From Akkermansiaceae bacterium UBA2381 (GTDB lineage: Bacteria > Verrucomicrobiota > Verrucomicrobiia > Verrucomicrobiales > DEV007), in contig DDSV01000018.1 in NCBI GenBank assembly GCA_002344215.1, positions 22,234-86,233 on the forward strand: DNA of 64,000 bases. The letters run 5' to 3'. The position numbers were made by a program, and so were the translations under genes. This document shows positions 1 to 9,784 of this stretch, one piece after another (the stretch's first letter is position 1; the number at the start of each line of letters is the position of its first letter). A model generated the notes under the pieces. That model did no database searches and was not told the origin of the DNA. It saw only the letters and a program-made list of their open reading frames with translations.

Positions 1-7
1 CTTTTAC

Positions 8-36
8 TTTACTTAACTGAGTAGAGCCACTATATT
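8..36 (+). promoter_or_regulatory. sigma-70-like promoter of the haloperoxidase gene
   Basis: TTTACT at 8-13 and TATATT at 31-36 are separated by 17 bases, giving 4/6 and 5/6 matches to the sigma-70 consensus. The predicted start site near base 43 leaves an 18-base leader before the ATG at 61. The region is strikingly AT-rich compared with the rest of the window. No clear ribosome binding site is seen in the short leader. Confidence 0.45.
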
Positions 37-60
37 TTATAAAACTTTAACTTTCTTTCC

Positions 61-1452
61 ATGGACCTCTCCAGAAGAAACTTCCTCCGCGCGGCATCGG
101 TTGCGGGAATGAGCGCCCTCGGCAGCTGTGCGGCTCCGCTCGGGTCAAAACGATCTTATCTCTCCGGGGTGATTCAGGTGGGAGACTTTGTCGAACCGGA
201 CGCCTTCTGGACCGACGTCATGTTCCAAGGGGTTCGTGATCAGGCAATTGGTCCGCCGCTCGCCTGCCGGATCTTTGCCTTCGGCCACCTCGCCGGTTTC
301 CTCGCAGTGAACGGGATTGAGGGCGGTTACCACTGTCCTTACCCGGAAATCGGTCGTGCGCCCAAGGGAGCTTCGGTTCGTGCAGCCTACACCGCGGCGG
401 CGGCGATTGCCTCGGCCGAGGCCCTGCAGACGCCGATGGTGTTTGATCGGCAACGATACCTTAAAGAGATACCCGAATCCGGTGAAGCGATCGCGGCGGG
501 AGTCGCCTGGGGTGAGCATGTCGGCAAGGTGGTACAAAAGCACCGCACCATCGATGGCGGCCATTCGGAGAAGGTGCCCTACTACTTTGACAAGGACTAC
601 GAACCGAGGAAAACGGTGGATAGCTGGTCCCTCACCGGTCCCTTCTACCGCACCGAGGTGGGACCGCGCTTCGAAACGTTCCAACGGGGTCTCTTTCCGA
701 ATCTCGGCAACATGGAACCCTTCGCAATCCAGTCCAAGACCCAATTTGCGGCACCTGATTTCCCGGATGTACGGGGAAAAGAGTTCGCTGATCAGTTTGA
801 AGAGGTCTACCGGCTCGGAGGCGCAAACAGCACCGAACGTACCGCTGACCAGACCGAGATCGCCTTCTTCTGGGAGGATGGTCCGCGGGGTGGTTCCGTT
901 CCTGCCCCCTGGCTTCATATCGGACTCCGCCTCGCGCTGGATTCAAAGCGCTATTCGCTGATCGAACGTTCCCAGCTGCTCGCCCAGATGAGTGTCGCCA
1001 TGTGCGATTCCGGGATCTCGGCCTGGCACACCAAATATTACACGGATATCCTGCGGCCGGAGACGGCCGTGCGAAGGGCTGCCGATCAACTTGGCAATCC
1101 CGACCCGAGGGTGCGTTGCGACCCCAAATGGGAAACTCTGGTCCCGACGCCCCCCTTTCCGGCCTATGTCTCGGGGCATTCCACCTTCTCCGGTGCAGCC
1201 GCCGAAGTCCTGAAACTCTGGTTCGGAACGGACTCCGTCCCCTTCGAGGTGAAGGCGATTGATCTGGTGAACTGGCCTGTCCAGTTGAAAAACTCGGTTA
1301 GGCACTACCAGAACTTCACCCAGGCAGCCGACGACAACGGCATGAGCCGGATCTATGGCGGCGTCCACTGGCAGGCCGACAACGTCCAGGGACTGAAAAT
1401 GGGGCGCTCCATCGGAAGCCACGTCTTCAACCACTACCTGAACAAGTGTTGA
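61..1452 (+). CDS. Tat-exported vanadium-dependent haloperoxidase / PAP2-type phosphatase
   Basis: The 463-residue protein starts with a twin-arginine signal (SRRNFLRA, residues 4-11) followed by a Cys-containing hydrophobic stretch, so it is probably exported folded and perhaps lipidated. The vanadate/phosphate pocket of the PAP2/haloperoxidase fold is complete: the K...RP motif near residues 325-333, SGH at 371-373, and SRxxxGxHxxxD with R430, H436 and D440. The family oxidises halides with peroxide or acts as an acid phosphatase, and sequence alone does not separate the two, though the length and layout favour haloperoxidase. A porin follows immediately, which suggests a shared transcript and a periplasmic location. 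Confidence 0.85.
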   Translation: MDLSRRNFLRAASVAGMSALGSCAAPLGSKRSYLSGVIQVGDFVEPDAFWTDVMFQGVRDQAIGPPLACRIFAFGHLAGFLAVNGIEGGYHCPYPEIGRAPKGASVRAAYTAAAAIASAEALQTPMVFDRQRYLKEIPESGEAIAAGVAWGEHVGKVVQKHRTIDGGHSEKVPYYFDKDYEPRKTVDSWSLTGPFYRTEVGPRFETFQRGLFPNLGNMEPFAIQSKTQFAAPDFPDVRGKEFADQFEEVYRLGGANSTERTADQTEIAFFWEDGPRGGSVPAPWLHIGLRLALDSKRYSLIERSQLLAQMSVAMCDSGISAWHTKYYTDILRPETAVRRAADQLGNPDPRVRCDPKWETLVPTPPFPAYVSGHSTFSGAAAEVLKLWFGTDSVPFEVKAIDLVNWPVQLKNSVRHYQNFTQAADDNGMSRIYGGVHWQADNVQGLKMGRSIGSHVFNHYLNKC

Positions 1453-1475
1453 AAATTTCGCGCACTCACCCGCTC

Positions 1476-2543
1476 ATGAATTCTCTTCTCCCGCTCTCCC
1501 GGGGAGCACTCTCCCTGCTCTCCGTCACGATAGGACTGCTCTTCGCCACGCTTCCGGCGAAAGGTCAAACCCAACGGGTCTCCGACATCGACCGTCGTAT
1601 CGCTCCCCGCACCCAGTTTCAGAAACCCATCGCCTGGGAGGTGGGTGACCACACCTTCCTGTTTGAGGGAACCTCCCTTGCCGGAACGCAGTATCTTTTC
1701 GACTTCGACCCGGGAACTCCCGGAATCGGGCGCGATCATTTCGATCTCTATTACGCCGGGGTTTACGACCTCCGGATCTCGCGAAAAATGGCGAACACCC
1801 TCACCTATGGAGTGAATACCCGCCTCCTCACCTCTGGCATCGCCGGAAGCGAGGCAACCGAAGGGAGATTCGACGTTTACCTGCGCGGCATCTGGGGACA
1901 GGTCAGCTATGGCGATTTCGATGACAGGGACACCCTCGTTCTTTCTGCAAGGAACAGTCTCGCCGGAGAAGCGAATCTCTTTTACGACGGTTTCGTGAAC
2001 ACTTCGCCCAGTCGGGCATTCCGATACCGGGCAAGGTACAGCAGCTTTCTCGTGGATGCCGCGGTTGATGATGACGGCCGGAACTACAACGCCGGATTCC
2101 TCTACCGCAGTCCCCACGAGACCGTGAAACGCGCCTGGTCGTTCGACTACCATGGAGGGGACCTCTACGGACGTTATGCAAGAAATGGAGTCACCTTCGG
2201 ACACATGCTGACCTACGGAAGCTGGGATATCACGGCCGGAGTCTCCTGGGATCACCTCGATCCCTATGCCGGATTCAATAGTTTTGATCGGATCTCCGGA
2301 AGTATCGGCACAGGATACAAGTGGGGCCGGACAACAGTGGGCGCCGGACTGCTCGTCGCCGAAACCGGAGGCGGCGATCTTGAATACGGTGCCACCGCCG
2401 GATTCCGCTATGACTTCTCGCGGGGCTTCAGTTTCAACGCCGGGTATCTCTATCTCGACAGCAACAGTCTCGGCACCGACGGCCTGCCCGTCACCGCCGG
2501 ACAGCTATCGGGAATCAGGACTTCCTTTTCCTACCGGTTCTGA
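1476..2543 (+). CDS. outer-membrane porin-like beta-barrel protein
   Basis: I choose the ATG at 1476 because it opens a normal signal peptide (residues 1-30, ending near AKG-Q). An in-frame GTG at 1446 overlaps the preceding gene but would put polar residues before the signal. The mature protein of about 325 residues is a run of alternating amphipathic beta strands rich in Tyr, Gly, Asp and Arg, and ends in SYRF, the C-terminal aromatic signal for outer-membrane insertion. Length and texture match Gram-negative general porins. It lies 23 bases after the haloperoxidase and may supply its substrates, but that link is inference from position. Confidence 0.75.
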   Translation: MNSLLPLSRGALSLLSVTIGLLFATLPAKGQTQRVSDIDRRIAPRTQFQKPIAWEVGDHTFLFEGTSLAGTQYLFDFDPGTPGIGRDHFDLYYAGVYDLRISRKMANTLTYGVNTRLLTSGIAGSEATEGRFDVYLRGIWGQVSYGDFDDRDTLVLSARNSLAGEANLFYDGFVNTSPSRAFRYRARYSSFLVDAAVDDDGRNYNAGFLYRSPHETVKRAWSFDYHGGDLYGRYARNGVTFGHMLTYGSWDITAGVSWDHLDPYAGFNSFDRISGSIGTGYKWGRTTVGAGLLVAETGGGDLEYGATAGFRYDFSRGFSFNAGYLYLDSNSLGTDGLPVTAGQLSGIRTSFSYRF

Positions 2544-2572
2544 GAGAATCTCTCCGGTTAAGAATCGAGCAG

Positions 2573-2953
2573 ATGAGCCGGAACGGAAAACGCGAGCGGG
2601 TGGTCATTCTGGGTGCGAGCGACAAGCCGGATCGGTATGCCTATTTAGCCCTGACAAAACTGCTCAAATTCGGGCACGATCCCGTTCCGGTGCATCCGGT
2701 GCTGCGAGCCATCGACGGCATCCCGGTTATCAGCGATCTGACCTTGGTGACCGGTCAGGTCGATACTCTGACTCTTTATGTGAATCCTTCTATTTCCGAA
2801 AAGATGGCGGATGCAATCCTTTCGCTGCATCCCGGAAGAGTCATCTTCAATCCGGGCACCGGGTCACCTGCGCTTCAGGCAAAACTCCGCGAGGCGGCCA
2901 TTCCCTTTGTGGAGGCCTGCACTCTCGTGATGTTGGAGACCGGACAATACTGA
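2573..2953 (+). CDS. CoA-binding (YccU-type) protein
   Basis: This 126-residue single-domain protein begins VVILGASDKPDRYAY, the Rossmann-type nucleotide loop of the CoA_binding_2 family. It also carries VHP (about residue 40) and a late FNPGTGSPAL segment typical of these small proteins. The family binds CoA, but its cellular role is poorly defined. It sits 29 bases after the porin on the same strand and converges on the lactate permease with only a 14-base gap. Confidence 0.8.
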   Translation: MSRNGKRERVVILGASDKPDRYAYLALTKLLKFGHDPVPVHPVLRAIDGIPVISDLTLVTGQVDTLTLYVNPSISEKMADAILSLHPGRVIFNPGTGSPALQAKLREAAIPFVEACTLVMLETGQY

Positions 2954-2967
2954 ATTGAGTCCTGAAC

Positions 2968-4734
2968 TTAGCGTTTCTGACTCCGGTAGACCACAAAGCA
3001 GAGACAAAAGGCAAGCATCGTGAGAAGCAGGGTTCCCGCATGGAACCAGCCCTTCTCACTGCTCCAGAGCACGGTGTAGCCCAGGGCTCCTGTCAGGATA
3101 ATGTAGTAAAGGAAGGGCACGAGTGTTTTTCGAAGGATGACACCCTCCCTTCCGAGAAGTCCCACCGTCGCGGCCGCTGCCACGATATTGTGAACACAAA
3201 TGATGTTGCCGGCCGCCCCTCCCACCGCCTGCAGGGCGACCACCCAGGCGGGATCCACGCCGATTCTTTCCCCGACCCCGAACTGGAAGAGGGAAAACAT
3301 CATGTTACTGACCGTGTTTGACCCGGCGACAAAAGCGCCCAGGCCACCAATGAGGGGAGCAAAAAGAGGCCATGCCGTTCCCGTCATTTCCGCAATTCCT
3401 GCCGCCAGGGCGATGGGCATTTTTTCAAAGTGCGCCGACCCGCCACCCGTATGGATGAAGACCTGCACCATCGGAATCGTAAAGACCAGAGCGACCGAGG
3501 CAGCCGCGGCCGTTTTCGCGGAAGACGACCAGGCCTTCCGGATACCCCGCATCGGAACCCGGTGCATCACCGAAGCTGCCAGAGCCGCCACTATAAAAAC
3601 AATCGCAGGCAGATAGAGGGGTTGCACGGAAACAGCGACCCCCGATCCAAAGAGATCCGGCACCTCGAAGGAGACGGATTTCAGCCAGTCACCGAAGGGA
3701 AGTTGCTTAAGCCGGGTAAGGACCAGAAGCCCCGCGACAATGAGGTAGGGGAACCACGCCTTTGTCTGACTCATCATGGCGTGACCCCGGGCTTCTTCAC
3801 TCAGAGAAAGGGATCCGGTCCATTCCGCAGGCCAGGCTTCGCTTGATTCAAAGTCCCAAAGCTCCTCATTTCGCGGCATCAGAAACCCGCGCTTTGCGGC
3901 AGTCACCACAATCAGCAATCCCAGGGCGCTGCCGACCAGCGTGGGAAACTCGGGCCCGAGGAAGCGGGCGACCAGCCAATAGGGAACGGTCATCGCGAGA
4001 GCGGCAAAGATCGCGAACTTCCAGACGGCGAGGCCTTCGGTGATGGATCGATTTTTCCCGAAGAAGCGGGTCAGGACACACACCATCAGGAGGGGAATCA
4101 GCGTTCCCGCAACCGCATGCAGGCTCGCCACCTTCACCCCGAGAGAAGCGAGAAAGTCAGCCCAGTCCGAAAAGCCATTTCGGGTGATGTAGTCGAGCAC
4201 CGCGGGGTCACCCGAAAGGCCTTTGTTAATTCCCACGAGAATCGGAGTACCCACCGCCCCGAAGGACACCGGGGTGCTTTGGATGATCATTCCCACGACC
4301 ACGGCAGCCATTGCCGGAAACCCGAGCCCCGCCAGAAGCGGCACACAGACGGCCGCAGGAGTTCCGAATCCTGCCGAACCCTCGATGAAGGAGCCGAACA
4401 ACCACGCCACGATGATGGCCTGAACCCGCCGGTCCGGCGAGATTTTCAGAAACCCGGCCCTCATTGCCTGAAGGCCTCCGCTCTCCCTTAGAGTATTGAG
4501 TAACAGAATCGCCCCGAAGATGATAAAGATCAGGGTCGCTGAGATGATGAGCCCGTTCACCGTGGCTCCCGCTATCTGAAGAAGGGGAACCTGCCAAACT
4601 ACAAGAGCAAGGACGACAACCGTGAGATAAGAAAAAGGCATCGCCCGGGACGCCGGCCACCTCAGGACAACGAGCAAAACGGCCACGACGAGAATGGGGA
4701 GCAGTGCGAGAAAGGTAAGCGCGTACGGGGGCAT
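2968..4734 (-). CDS. lldP: L-lactate permease (LctP/LldP family)
   Basis: This is an integral membrane protein of about 588 residues with 12-14 hydrophobic segments and the conserved family stretches around GSFIEGSAGFGTPAA and GGLGAFVAGSNTVSN. Family members import lactate or glycolate with protons. I prefer the ATG at 4734, which puts the first membrane helix at residues 5-25; a TTG at 4764 would add ten residues. It lies downstream of the giant secreted protein gene on the same strand, 124 bases away. No lactate dehydrogenase is seen nearby, so the substrate is assigned from the family only. Confidence 0.9.
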   Translation of the reverse strand: MPPYALTFLALLPILVVAVLLVVLRWPASRAMPFSYLTVVVLALVVWQVPLLQIAGATVNGLIISATLIFIIFGAILLLNTLRESGGLQAMRAGFLKISPDRRVQAIIVAWLFGSFIEGSAGFGTPAAVCVPLLAGLGFPAMAAVVVGMIIQSTPVSFGAVGTPILVGINKGLSGDPAVLDYITRNGFSDWADFLASLGVKVASLHAVAGTLIPLLMVCVLTRFFGKNRSITEGLAVWKFAIFAALAMTVPYWLVARFLGPEFPTLVGSALGLLIVVTAAKRGFLMPRNEELWDFESSEAWPAEWTGSLSLSEEARGHAMMSQTKAWFPYLIVAGLLVLTRLKQLPFGDWLKSVSFEVPDLFGSGVAVSVQPLYLPAIVFIVAALAASVMHRVPMRGIRKAWSSSAKTAAAASVALVFTIPMVQVFIHTGGGSAHFEKMPIALAAGIAEMTGTAWPLFAPLIGGLGAFVAGSNTVSNMMFSLFQFGVGERIGVDPAWVVALQAVGGAAGNIICVHNIVAAAATVGLLGREGVILRKTLVPFLYYIILTGALGYTVLWSSEKGWFHAGTLLLTMLAFCLCFVVYRSQKR

Positions 4735-4858
4735 CGCCCGCAAGTAAACGGGATCAGCGATCAAGTGGAAAGCCCGAAAGCTCTCACAACGAGGATCGCT
4801 TTTATAGATCGATCCAAAGGGGAAAACTCTGAGGATCTACCCTTTCGCTCAACAGCCC

Positions 4859-7800
4859 TCACTCCACCGTCATCACTCCGTTCATCACCATCCAGTGCCC
4901 GGGAAAGGTGCAGAGGTAGGGGTACTCCCCCGGCTCTTTCGGGGCGTTGAAGTGGATCGTAAACTCGCCTTTCGCGTTGACCATGTCAGTATAGACGAGG
5001 ACGTCATCAGACTGGGGGACATAGTGTTTGGCGAGGCCCTGTGGATCGGTGATCATGAGGTTGCATTTTTCACCGAGGCTCTGGAGCGTGCCGGGCTTGC
5101 CGAGGATCCAGTTGTGCGGGACGACATCGGGATTTTTGAAGGTGAGACTGAGTCGCTCGCCCGCCTTTGCCTTGACCGTCTTCTGCACATACTGCAATCC
5201 GAGCGCGGCCTCGACGGCGATGGCGCGTCCGCTTTCTCCGCCGGTCCAGGGATTGGGTTTGCTCGCGACGGGCGCCGTCATCCCGACCTGAGCGGCGTGA
5301 TTCGTTTTTGTAATCTGCGTGTAGCCGGGGAAGTCGGTGAAGGCCTCGTCGAGACGATGCGCGGTGAGAAAGATATCGTGGCCCGTGCTGAGGTGGAGAT
5401 GAACCTGGCTCGCGGGGATGAGCTGCGGGATCTCAATGAAGAGAGCCTTACCTCCCTCGAGCGTTTGCACGCTGCGGACTTCGAGCGGGTCGTGTCCGGG
5501 AGTATCGGCGTAGCGCACGGAATACTCGGGCGACCCGTAGGCGGCGCTGTAGAGGTAGTTCCAGCATTGGGCGAAGGTGGTGGAGGCATCCGCTCCGGTG
5601 ACAGGTTCGTTGAAGCGTACGAGGACTCCATTGTCGCGGGCTTCAAATCCGATGGGGACCTGCTTGCCACCGGTAAACCTCACACGCTGGAAAGTCCCAT
5701 CTTTCGGCGTGTAACTTCCCCAGCCTTGCATGCCGTTTACGTAGAGATGGCCGTCGTTCGGATTAAAACGGGCCGCCTGCGGGCCGGAATCGAAGTTGCC
5801 GCTGATCCTCACCGCAGCGCCCTGCCAGAGGCCTTTGACATTCTGCCGCATCACGAGCCAGGCGCTGCCGCCGCCGGAGGAAAGATGCACGAGATTGCAA
5901 TCGCCTTTAAGTGCAGCCCATTGTTCTCCGGAAATGAAGGCCTGACTGCTCGCGCTGTTGTCCTCGCCGCGGGGAAGATACATGAGGACGGGCTCGGGCG
6001 TGCCGCCTTCTTTCGGACCGCCAGCACCGAAGTGGGCGCCTTCGTTTTTGCCGAGTTCGATCTGGCAGATGCTCGTCGCGGGGGTCCAGTCGCCTTCCTG
6101 CACACTCGTGGTGATGAAGCGTCCGTCGGGCGAGAGACCGAGACCGTTCGGATTGCGGAAGCCGGTCGCGAGGACTTCGAGCTGATCGCGATTGGTGATA
6201 CGACACACTCCCTGGTTGCCCGAGGCAAAATACCAGCGTCCCTCGGCATCGGTTTCGAGTCCGACGATGAAGTCATGCCCGCCCGGCGAGGTCTGCATCG
6301 CGTTGGTGACACACTCATAAAAGTCGGCCTCGTCATCGCCGTTGAGATCGTGCAGACAGGTGATCTGGTCGCGACCGAGGACGTGGAGTTGATCCTTCAC
6401 GACCTTCACCCCGAGCGGCTGGTGCAGACCGGTCGCGAAGCGTTTCCAGCGCAGCGTCCCGAGAGTTTCGTCGATGCCCTTCACGAGCCAGACCTCGCCG
6501 GTCATCGTCGTGATGGCGGCGGTGCCGTCGCTGAAAAAGTCATGGGCGGTGATGAAGAAAAGGGTGCCGTAGGGATTGTCGAAAGGGATCGTGAGGCGGT
6601 CAGTCGCGAAGGGCGTCTGCGTGCCGGGTTCGCCTTTTGTCTCGAGCCATTGCGGCCATTGCGCGGGTCCGCCTTTGGTGAGGCCGTCGAGCGGCTTGGT
6701 CTCGCCGCGCGCATTCACGAGCTGTTTCTTCCCGTCAACGATGTAGGAAAAAACGACGGATTTTCCGTGGCGGTAAAACCCGTGGTACTGACCTTTTTGC
6801 TTGAGATCGGATTTGGCGACGACTTCTCCGTCCATCTGCCCGCCGCCCATGAAGCCGTGCCGGTTGTCATTGAGTTTCACAAATCCGCCCGACCATTTCA
6901 GTGGAAAGGAAAGGGTCTCGGGATCAAAGACGGCCGAGTTGCCGAAGGCGGTGACACAGACGGCTTTCGGGATGGTCAGTCCGGCGCCTTTGAAGACAGT
7001 ACTGAAAACGCTGCCGAGGTCACTCGCGGCAAAGCGTCCGTCTTTCCAGGTGACCTGGTCGTTCTGATTGCCCCAGTGCCCCTGCCGGCCGCCGTCCATC
7101 CCCGGAAAGTCGGGGATGAGTTCTGGAAGCGGCTTTTGCTTCATGAAGTGCAGCGCCTGCTTGCCATAATAGTCGAAGACCCGTTCGCGGTTGACGAACT
7201 CCTCCCAGTGCTCGTTGTCCGCCTTGCTGAGCGGCGGGAGATCGGGGGTGAAGAGAGCAGGCTCGGGGGCCTTGACGACAGGAGCACCGGAAGCAAGGTC
7301 GTCGAAGGACCAGAGTCCAAGGGTATTGTCCATGCGCAGTCGCGGAGCGTTGCCGGGGCGGGGTTTCATGACACCGCGGGAGAGGCGCACATCGTCGATG
7401 ATGCCGTCGCAGCCGATTGAACCTTCGACGAGACGACCGAAGGCGAGGGACTCGACATTGGCGTGGCGCACCGGAGCGGCGGGAGAGGTAGGTTTTTCGA
7501 GGACGATCTTTCCGTCGACCCAGAGAGTGACCATCTCTTCACTGACGCTGGCAACGAGGTTGTGCCACTGACCGTCGCAAATGTTCACTCCCGAATCGTA
7601 GTCACCGCCGCGACCGGGCAAGTACAGGGCGAGCGTGCCGCGTCCGGCGTGTGAGTAGAGCTCCCAGTGGGTGCTCGCGGACTTGGGATTGCAGGCGACG
7701 AGGATGTTAAAACGCTCTTTGCTCTCAAGCTTGGCGCGGCACTCAATCGTGAAAGGGAGGGTGTGATATTCGCCCTTTCCATCGACGAGGAGCCCGCCGG

Positions 7801-8767
7801 AGAGAGCCATTCCGAATTCCTCACTGAGAGACGGGACCGGTTCGGCTTTGGTCGCCGCGACGGGAGCAGGGGAAGGCGTCTTTTCTTTTGCTTCGCTCCA
7901 GGTGCGGTATTTCGGCTTCGCCGCAGGCGGGGCGTCGTCGAGCTGGGGAAGGAGCCAGTTCAATCCGTCGAGATTGTCGAGGAGCCGGCCTTCGGCGTCT
8001 TCGTCCGTGTGATTGAGAATGCCAACGGGGCCGCTGTAGCCGCTCGCCCGGATCTGGCGAAGGACTTTCACATCCTCAGTTCCAACGCCGAGCGGGAGAA
8101 TCTTGCGGCCCTTTTTGTCGCCCTCGATATCCATGCCGTTGAGGTTGAAACAGAGGAGGTACGGTTTCATCAACTCGATCGCCGCGGGGAGCCGGTCGAG
8201 ATGGCTGTGGCCGTGGTGGAGGTTGTAGACGATGCCGACGTTTTCCGTTCCGCGGGTCTTTTTCAGGTACTCGCAGACGGCGACCATGTTCTCCGGCTTG
8301 CCAGCCCAGCCGCCGTGGTTATAGATGCCGACCTTGCTTCCGAGTGCCTTTGCCTTTTCGAGAATGGGGAGAAGTCCCTCCGCTGCGTTTTTGATTTTTT
8401 CCTCCTGCGTCGCGCCCTGCTCTTTCATCATGATCCAGAGCTGCGGGCTGAGATTGTATTTTTTGAAGAGGGCAAAGGCCTCGTCATGCTGCCCCCAGAA
8501 GGCGAAGAACTCGATCCCGTGCTTCTGATACGCGAGGATCTCGCGCTCGAACTCCGCGACATGCTCGGGCCGCCAGTCATAGGCGACCTTCGTCAGGCCC
8601 ATCTTCGCGACCATCTCCGCCCGAGCTTCAGGGGAACGCTTCTGCGCGTCGAAGGGCACGATGCACCAGGCCGCGAGGTTGGATTTGTCGAAGAGATCGG
8701 CAGCCCGGAGGAGAACAGCGCTGTGGAGAAAGGAGAAGAGGAGTAAAAGGGGAAGGGGCGTCTTCAT
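4859..8767 (-). CDS. giant secreted TIM-barrel / LamG / propeller / cupredoxin fusion protein
   Basis: The 1302-residue protein has a signal peptide (1-22). A sugar-isomerase-like TIM barrel spans about 24-275 (AYDWRPEH, HHGHSHLDRLP). A LamG-like jelly roll follows at about 316-480. Next is a DUF6797-like segment from about 515 (PDFPGMDGGRQGHWGNQ), then a propeller resembling PQQ- or NHL-type repeats. The last 107 residues are a cupredoxin with all four type-1 copper ligands visible: His in VPHNW (about 1218), then Cys, His and Met in LCTFPGHWMVMNG (about 1287-1297). Such proteins are typical of PVC bacteria and are assumed to act on sugars in the periplasm or outside the cell. The copper domain suggests electron transfer to or from a periplasmic carrier. 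The exact reaction is unknown. Confidence 0.8.
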   Translation of the reverse strand: MKTPLPLLLLFSFLHSAVLLRAADLFDKSNLAAWCIVPFDAQKRSPEARAEMVAKMGLTKVAYDWRPEHVAEFEREILAYQKHGIEFFAFWGQHDEAFALFKKYNLSPQLWIMMKEQGATQEEKIKNAAEGLLPILEKAKALGSKVGIYNHGGWAGKPENMVAVCEYLKKTRGTENVGIVYNLHHGHSHLDRLPAAIELMKPYLLCFNLNGMDIEGDKKGRKILPLGVGTEDVKVLRQIRASGYSGPVGILNHTDEDAEGRLLDNLDGLNWLLPQLDDAPPAAKPKYRTWSEAKEKTPSPAPVAATKAEPVPSLSEEFGMALSGGLLVDGKGEYHTLPFTIECRAKLESKERFNILVACNPKSASTHWELYSHAGRGTLALYLPGRGGDYDSGVNICDGQWHNLVASVSEEMVTLWVDGKIVLEKPTSPAAPVRHANVESLAFGRLVEGSIGCDGIIDDVRLSRGVMKPRPGNAPRLRMDNTLGLWSFDDLASGAPVVKAPEPALFTPDLPPLSKADNEHWEEFVNRERVFDYYGKQALHFMKQKPLPELIPDFPGMDGGRQGHWGNQNDQVTWKDGRFAASDLGSVFSTVFKGAGLTIPKAVCVTAFGNSAVFDPETLSFPLKWSGGFVKLNDNRHGFMGGGQMDGEVVAKSDLKQKGQYHGFYRHGKSVVFSYIVDGKKQLVNARGETKPLDGLTKGGPAQWPQWLETKGEPGTQTPFATDRLTIPFDNPYGTLFFITAHDFFSDGTAAITTMTGEVWLVKGIDETLGTLRWKRFATGLHQPLGVKVVKDQLHVLGRDQITCLHDLNGDDEADFYECVTNAMQTSPGGHDFIVGLETDAEGRWYFASGNQGVCRITNRDQLEVLATGFRNPNGLGLSPDGRFITTSVQEGDWTPATSICQIELGKNEGAHFGAGGPKEGGTPEPVLMYLPRGEDNSASSQAFISGEQWAALKGDCNLVHLSSGGGSAWLVMRQNVKGLWQGAAVRISGNFDSGPQAARFNPNDGHLYVNGMQGWGSYTPKDGTFQRVRFTGGKQVPIGFEARDNGVLVRFNEPVTGADASTTFAQCWNYLYSAAYGSPEYSVRYADTPGHDPLEVRSVQTLEGGKALFIEIPQLIPASQVHLHLSTGHDIFLTAHRLDEAFTDFPGYTQITKTNHAAQVGMTAPVASKPNPWTGGESGRAIAVEAALGLQYVQKTVKAKAGERLSLTFKNPDVVPHNWILGKPGTLQSLGEKCNLMITDPQGLAKHYVPQSDDVLVYTDMVNAKGEFTIHFNAPKEPGEYPYLCTFPGHWMVMNGVMTVE

Positions 8768-8914
8768 CGGGGAAAAGCTAACAAATTCACAGGACCTTGT
8801 CTTGATCCCAGGGTGCTTTTTTGAATAAAAACATAACTACCCGAAATCAAACCGGCGACTCGCGGAAATTTCGATTCCCCCTCCAATCTATTTCCACCCC
8901 CCATCCCCGTCTTT

Positions 8915-9784
8915 ATGAATCATCTCCTATCTGCCCTGGCTCTTTCTCTGCTTTTTACTTCATCAATTACTTTCGGGAATGAGTCGCTCTCGAAATCGTT
9001 GACTCTATTTGCCTCATTCGACGAAGGGTTTTCCGCGGATTATTCAAGGGGTGACAAAGGCTGCTATCTCAATCAGGGCAGCGAACTTGTTCCCTGTGTG
9101 GAAAACGACGAAGCGAAGATCGTGAAAAACGAGGGCCGCTTCGGTTCGGCGATCCACTTTCCCAAAAAAGGAACAACCCGTCCGCTCTACCCTGGAAAGA
9201 ATGTCCTCGGATATAACGCGGATAGTTGGAGCGCCTCGGTTTCACTCTGGCTCCGTCTAAATCCTGACGAGGATCTCGAGCCCGGATACTGCGATCCCGT
9301 GCAGATCGTTGGCGATGACACGAAGAAAGGATTCATCTTTCTCGAATGGTCGAAGGATCACACCCCCCGTCACTTTCGCTATGCAATCCGGCCACTCATC
9401 GAGCTGTGGGATCCTCAGGGCCTAGGATGGGAGGGGCTCCCGGATGAAACGCGTCCCATGGTCCGCGTCCTCAACGCTCCTTTCTCACGCCATGAATGGA
9501 CCCACGCCGTCTTCACGCTCGACAAGATAAACGAAAAAGCGGGCAAACCTTCCGGAAGCCTCTATCTCAATGGGAGGAAGCAGGGAACGATCGAAGGATT
9601 TGACCTTACCTTCGGTTGGGATCCCGCAAGCGTGAATCTGGTCCTCGGGGCGGCCTATGTGGGCTATCAGGATGAGCTCGCTGTCTTTGACCGGGAATTG
9701 ACAGATGAGGAGGTGAGGCAGCTGTATGAGTTAAAGGGAGGTGTCCGTGATCTCCTCATGACGGAATCTGTCGTCAAACGATAG
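8915..9784 (+). CDS. secreted LamG / concanavalin-like protein
   Basis: This 289-residue protein has a signal peptide (about 1-22) and one LamG-type domain: TLFASFDEGFSADYS at the start of the fold, W-rich strands mid-domain, and the diagnostic ending DELAVFDRELTDEEVRQLY. Its role is probably carbohydrate or surface binding, with no catalytic motif. It is divergent from the giant LamG/cupredoxin gene across a 147-base AT-rich gap that must hold both promoters, and its 3' end overlaps the LysR gene by 11 bases. Confidence 0.75.
   Translation: MNHLLSALALSLLFTSSITFGNESLSKSLTLFASFDEGFSADYSRGDKGCYLNQGSELVPCVENDEAKIVKNEGRFGSAIHFPKKGTTRPLYPGKNVLGYNADSWSASVSLWLRLNPDEDLEPGYCDPVQIVGDDTKKGFIFLEWSKDHTPRHFRYAIRPLIELWDPQGLGWEGLPDETRPMVRVLNAPFSRHEWTHAVFTLDKINEKAGKPSGSLYLNGRKQGTIEGFDLTFGWDPASVNLVLGAAYVGYQDELAVFDRELTDEEVRQLYELKGGVRDLLMTESVVKR

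Noticed and set aside
4895..7420. Long open frame on the plus strand opposite the giant secreted protein
   Set aside because: It is the antisense of a GC-rich gene with clear domain evidence on the minus strand; its translation resembles no protein family and has biased low-complexity composition.
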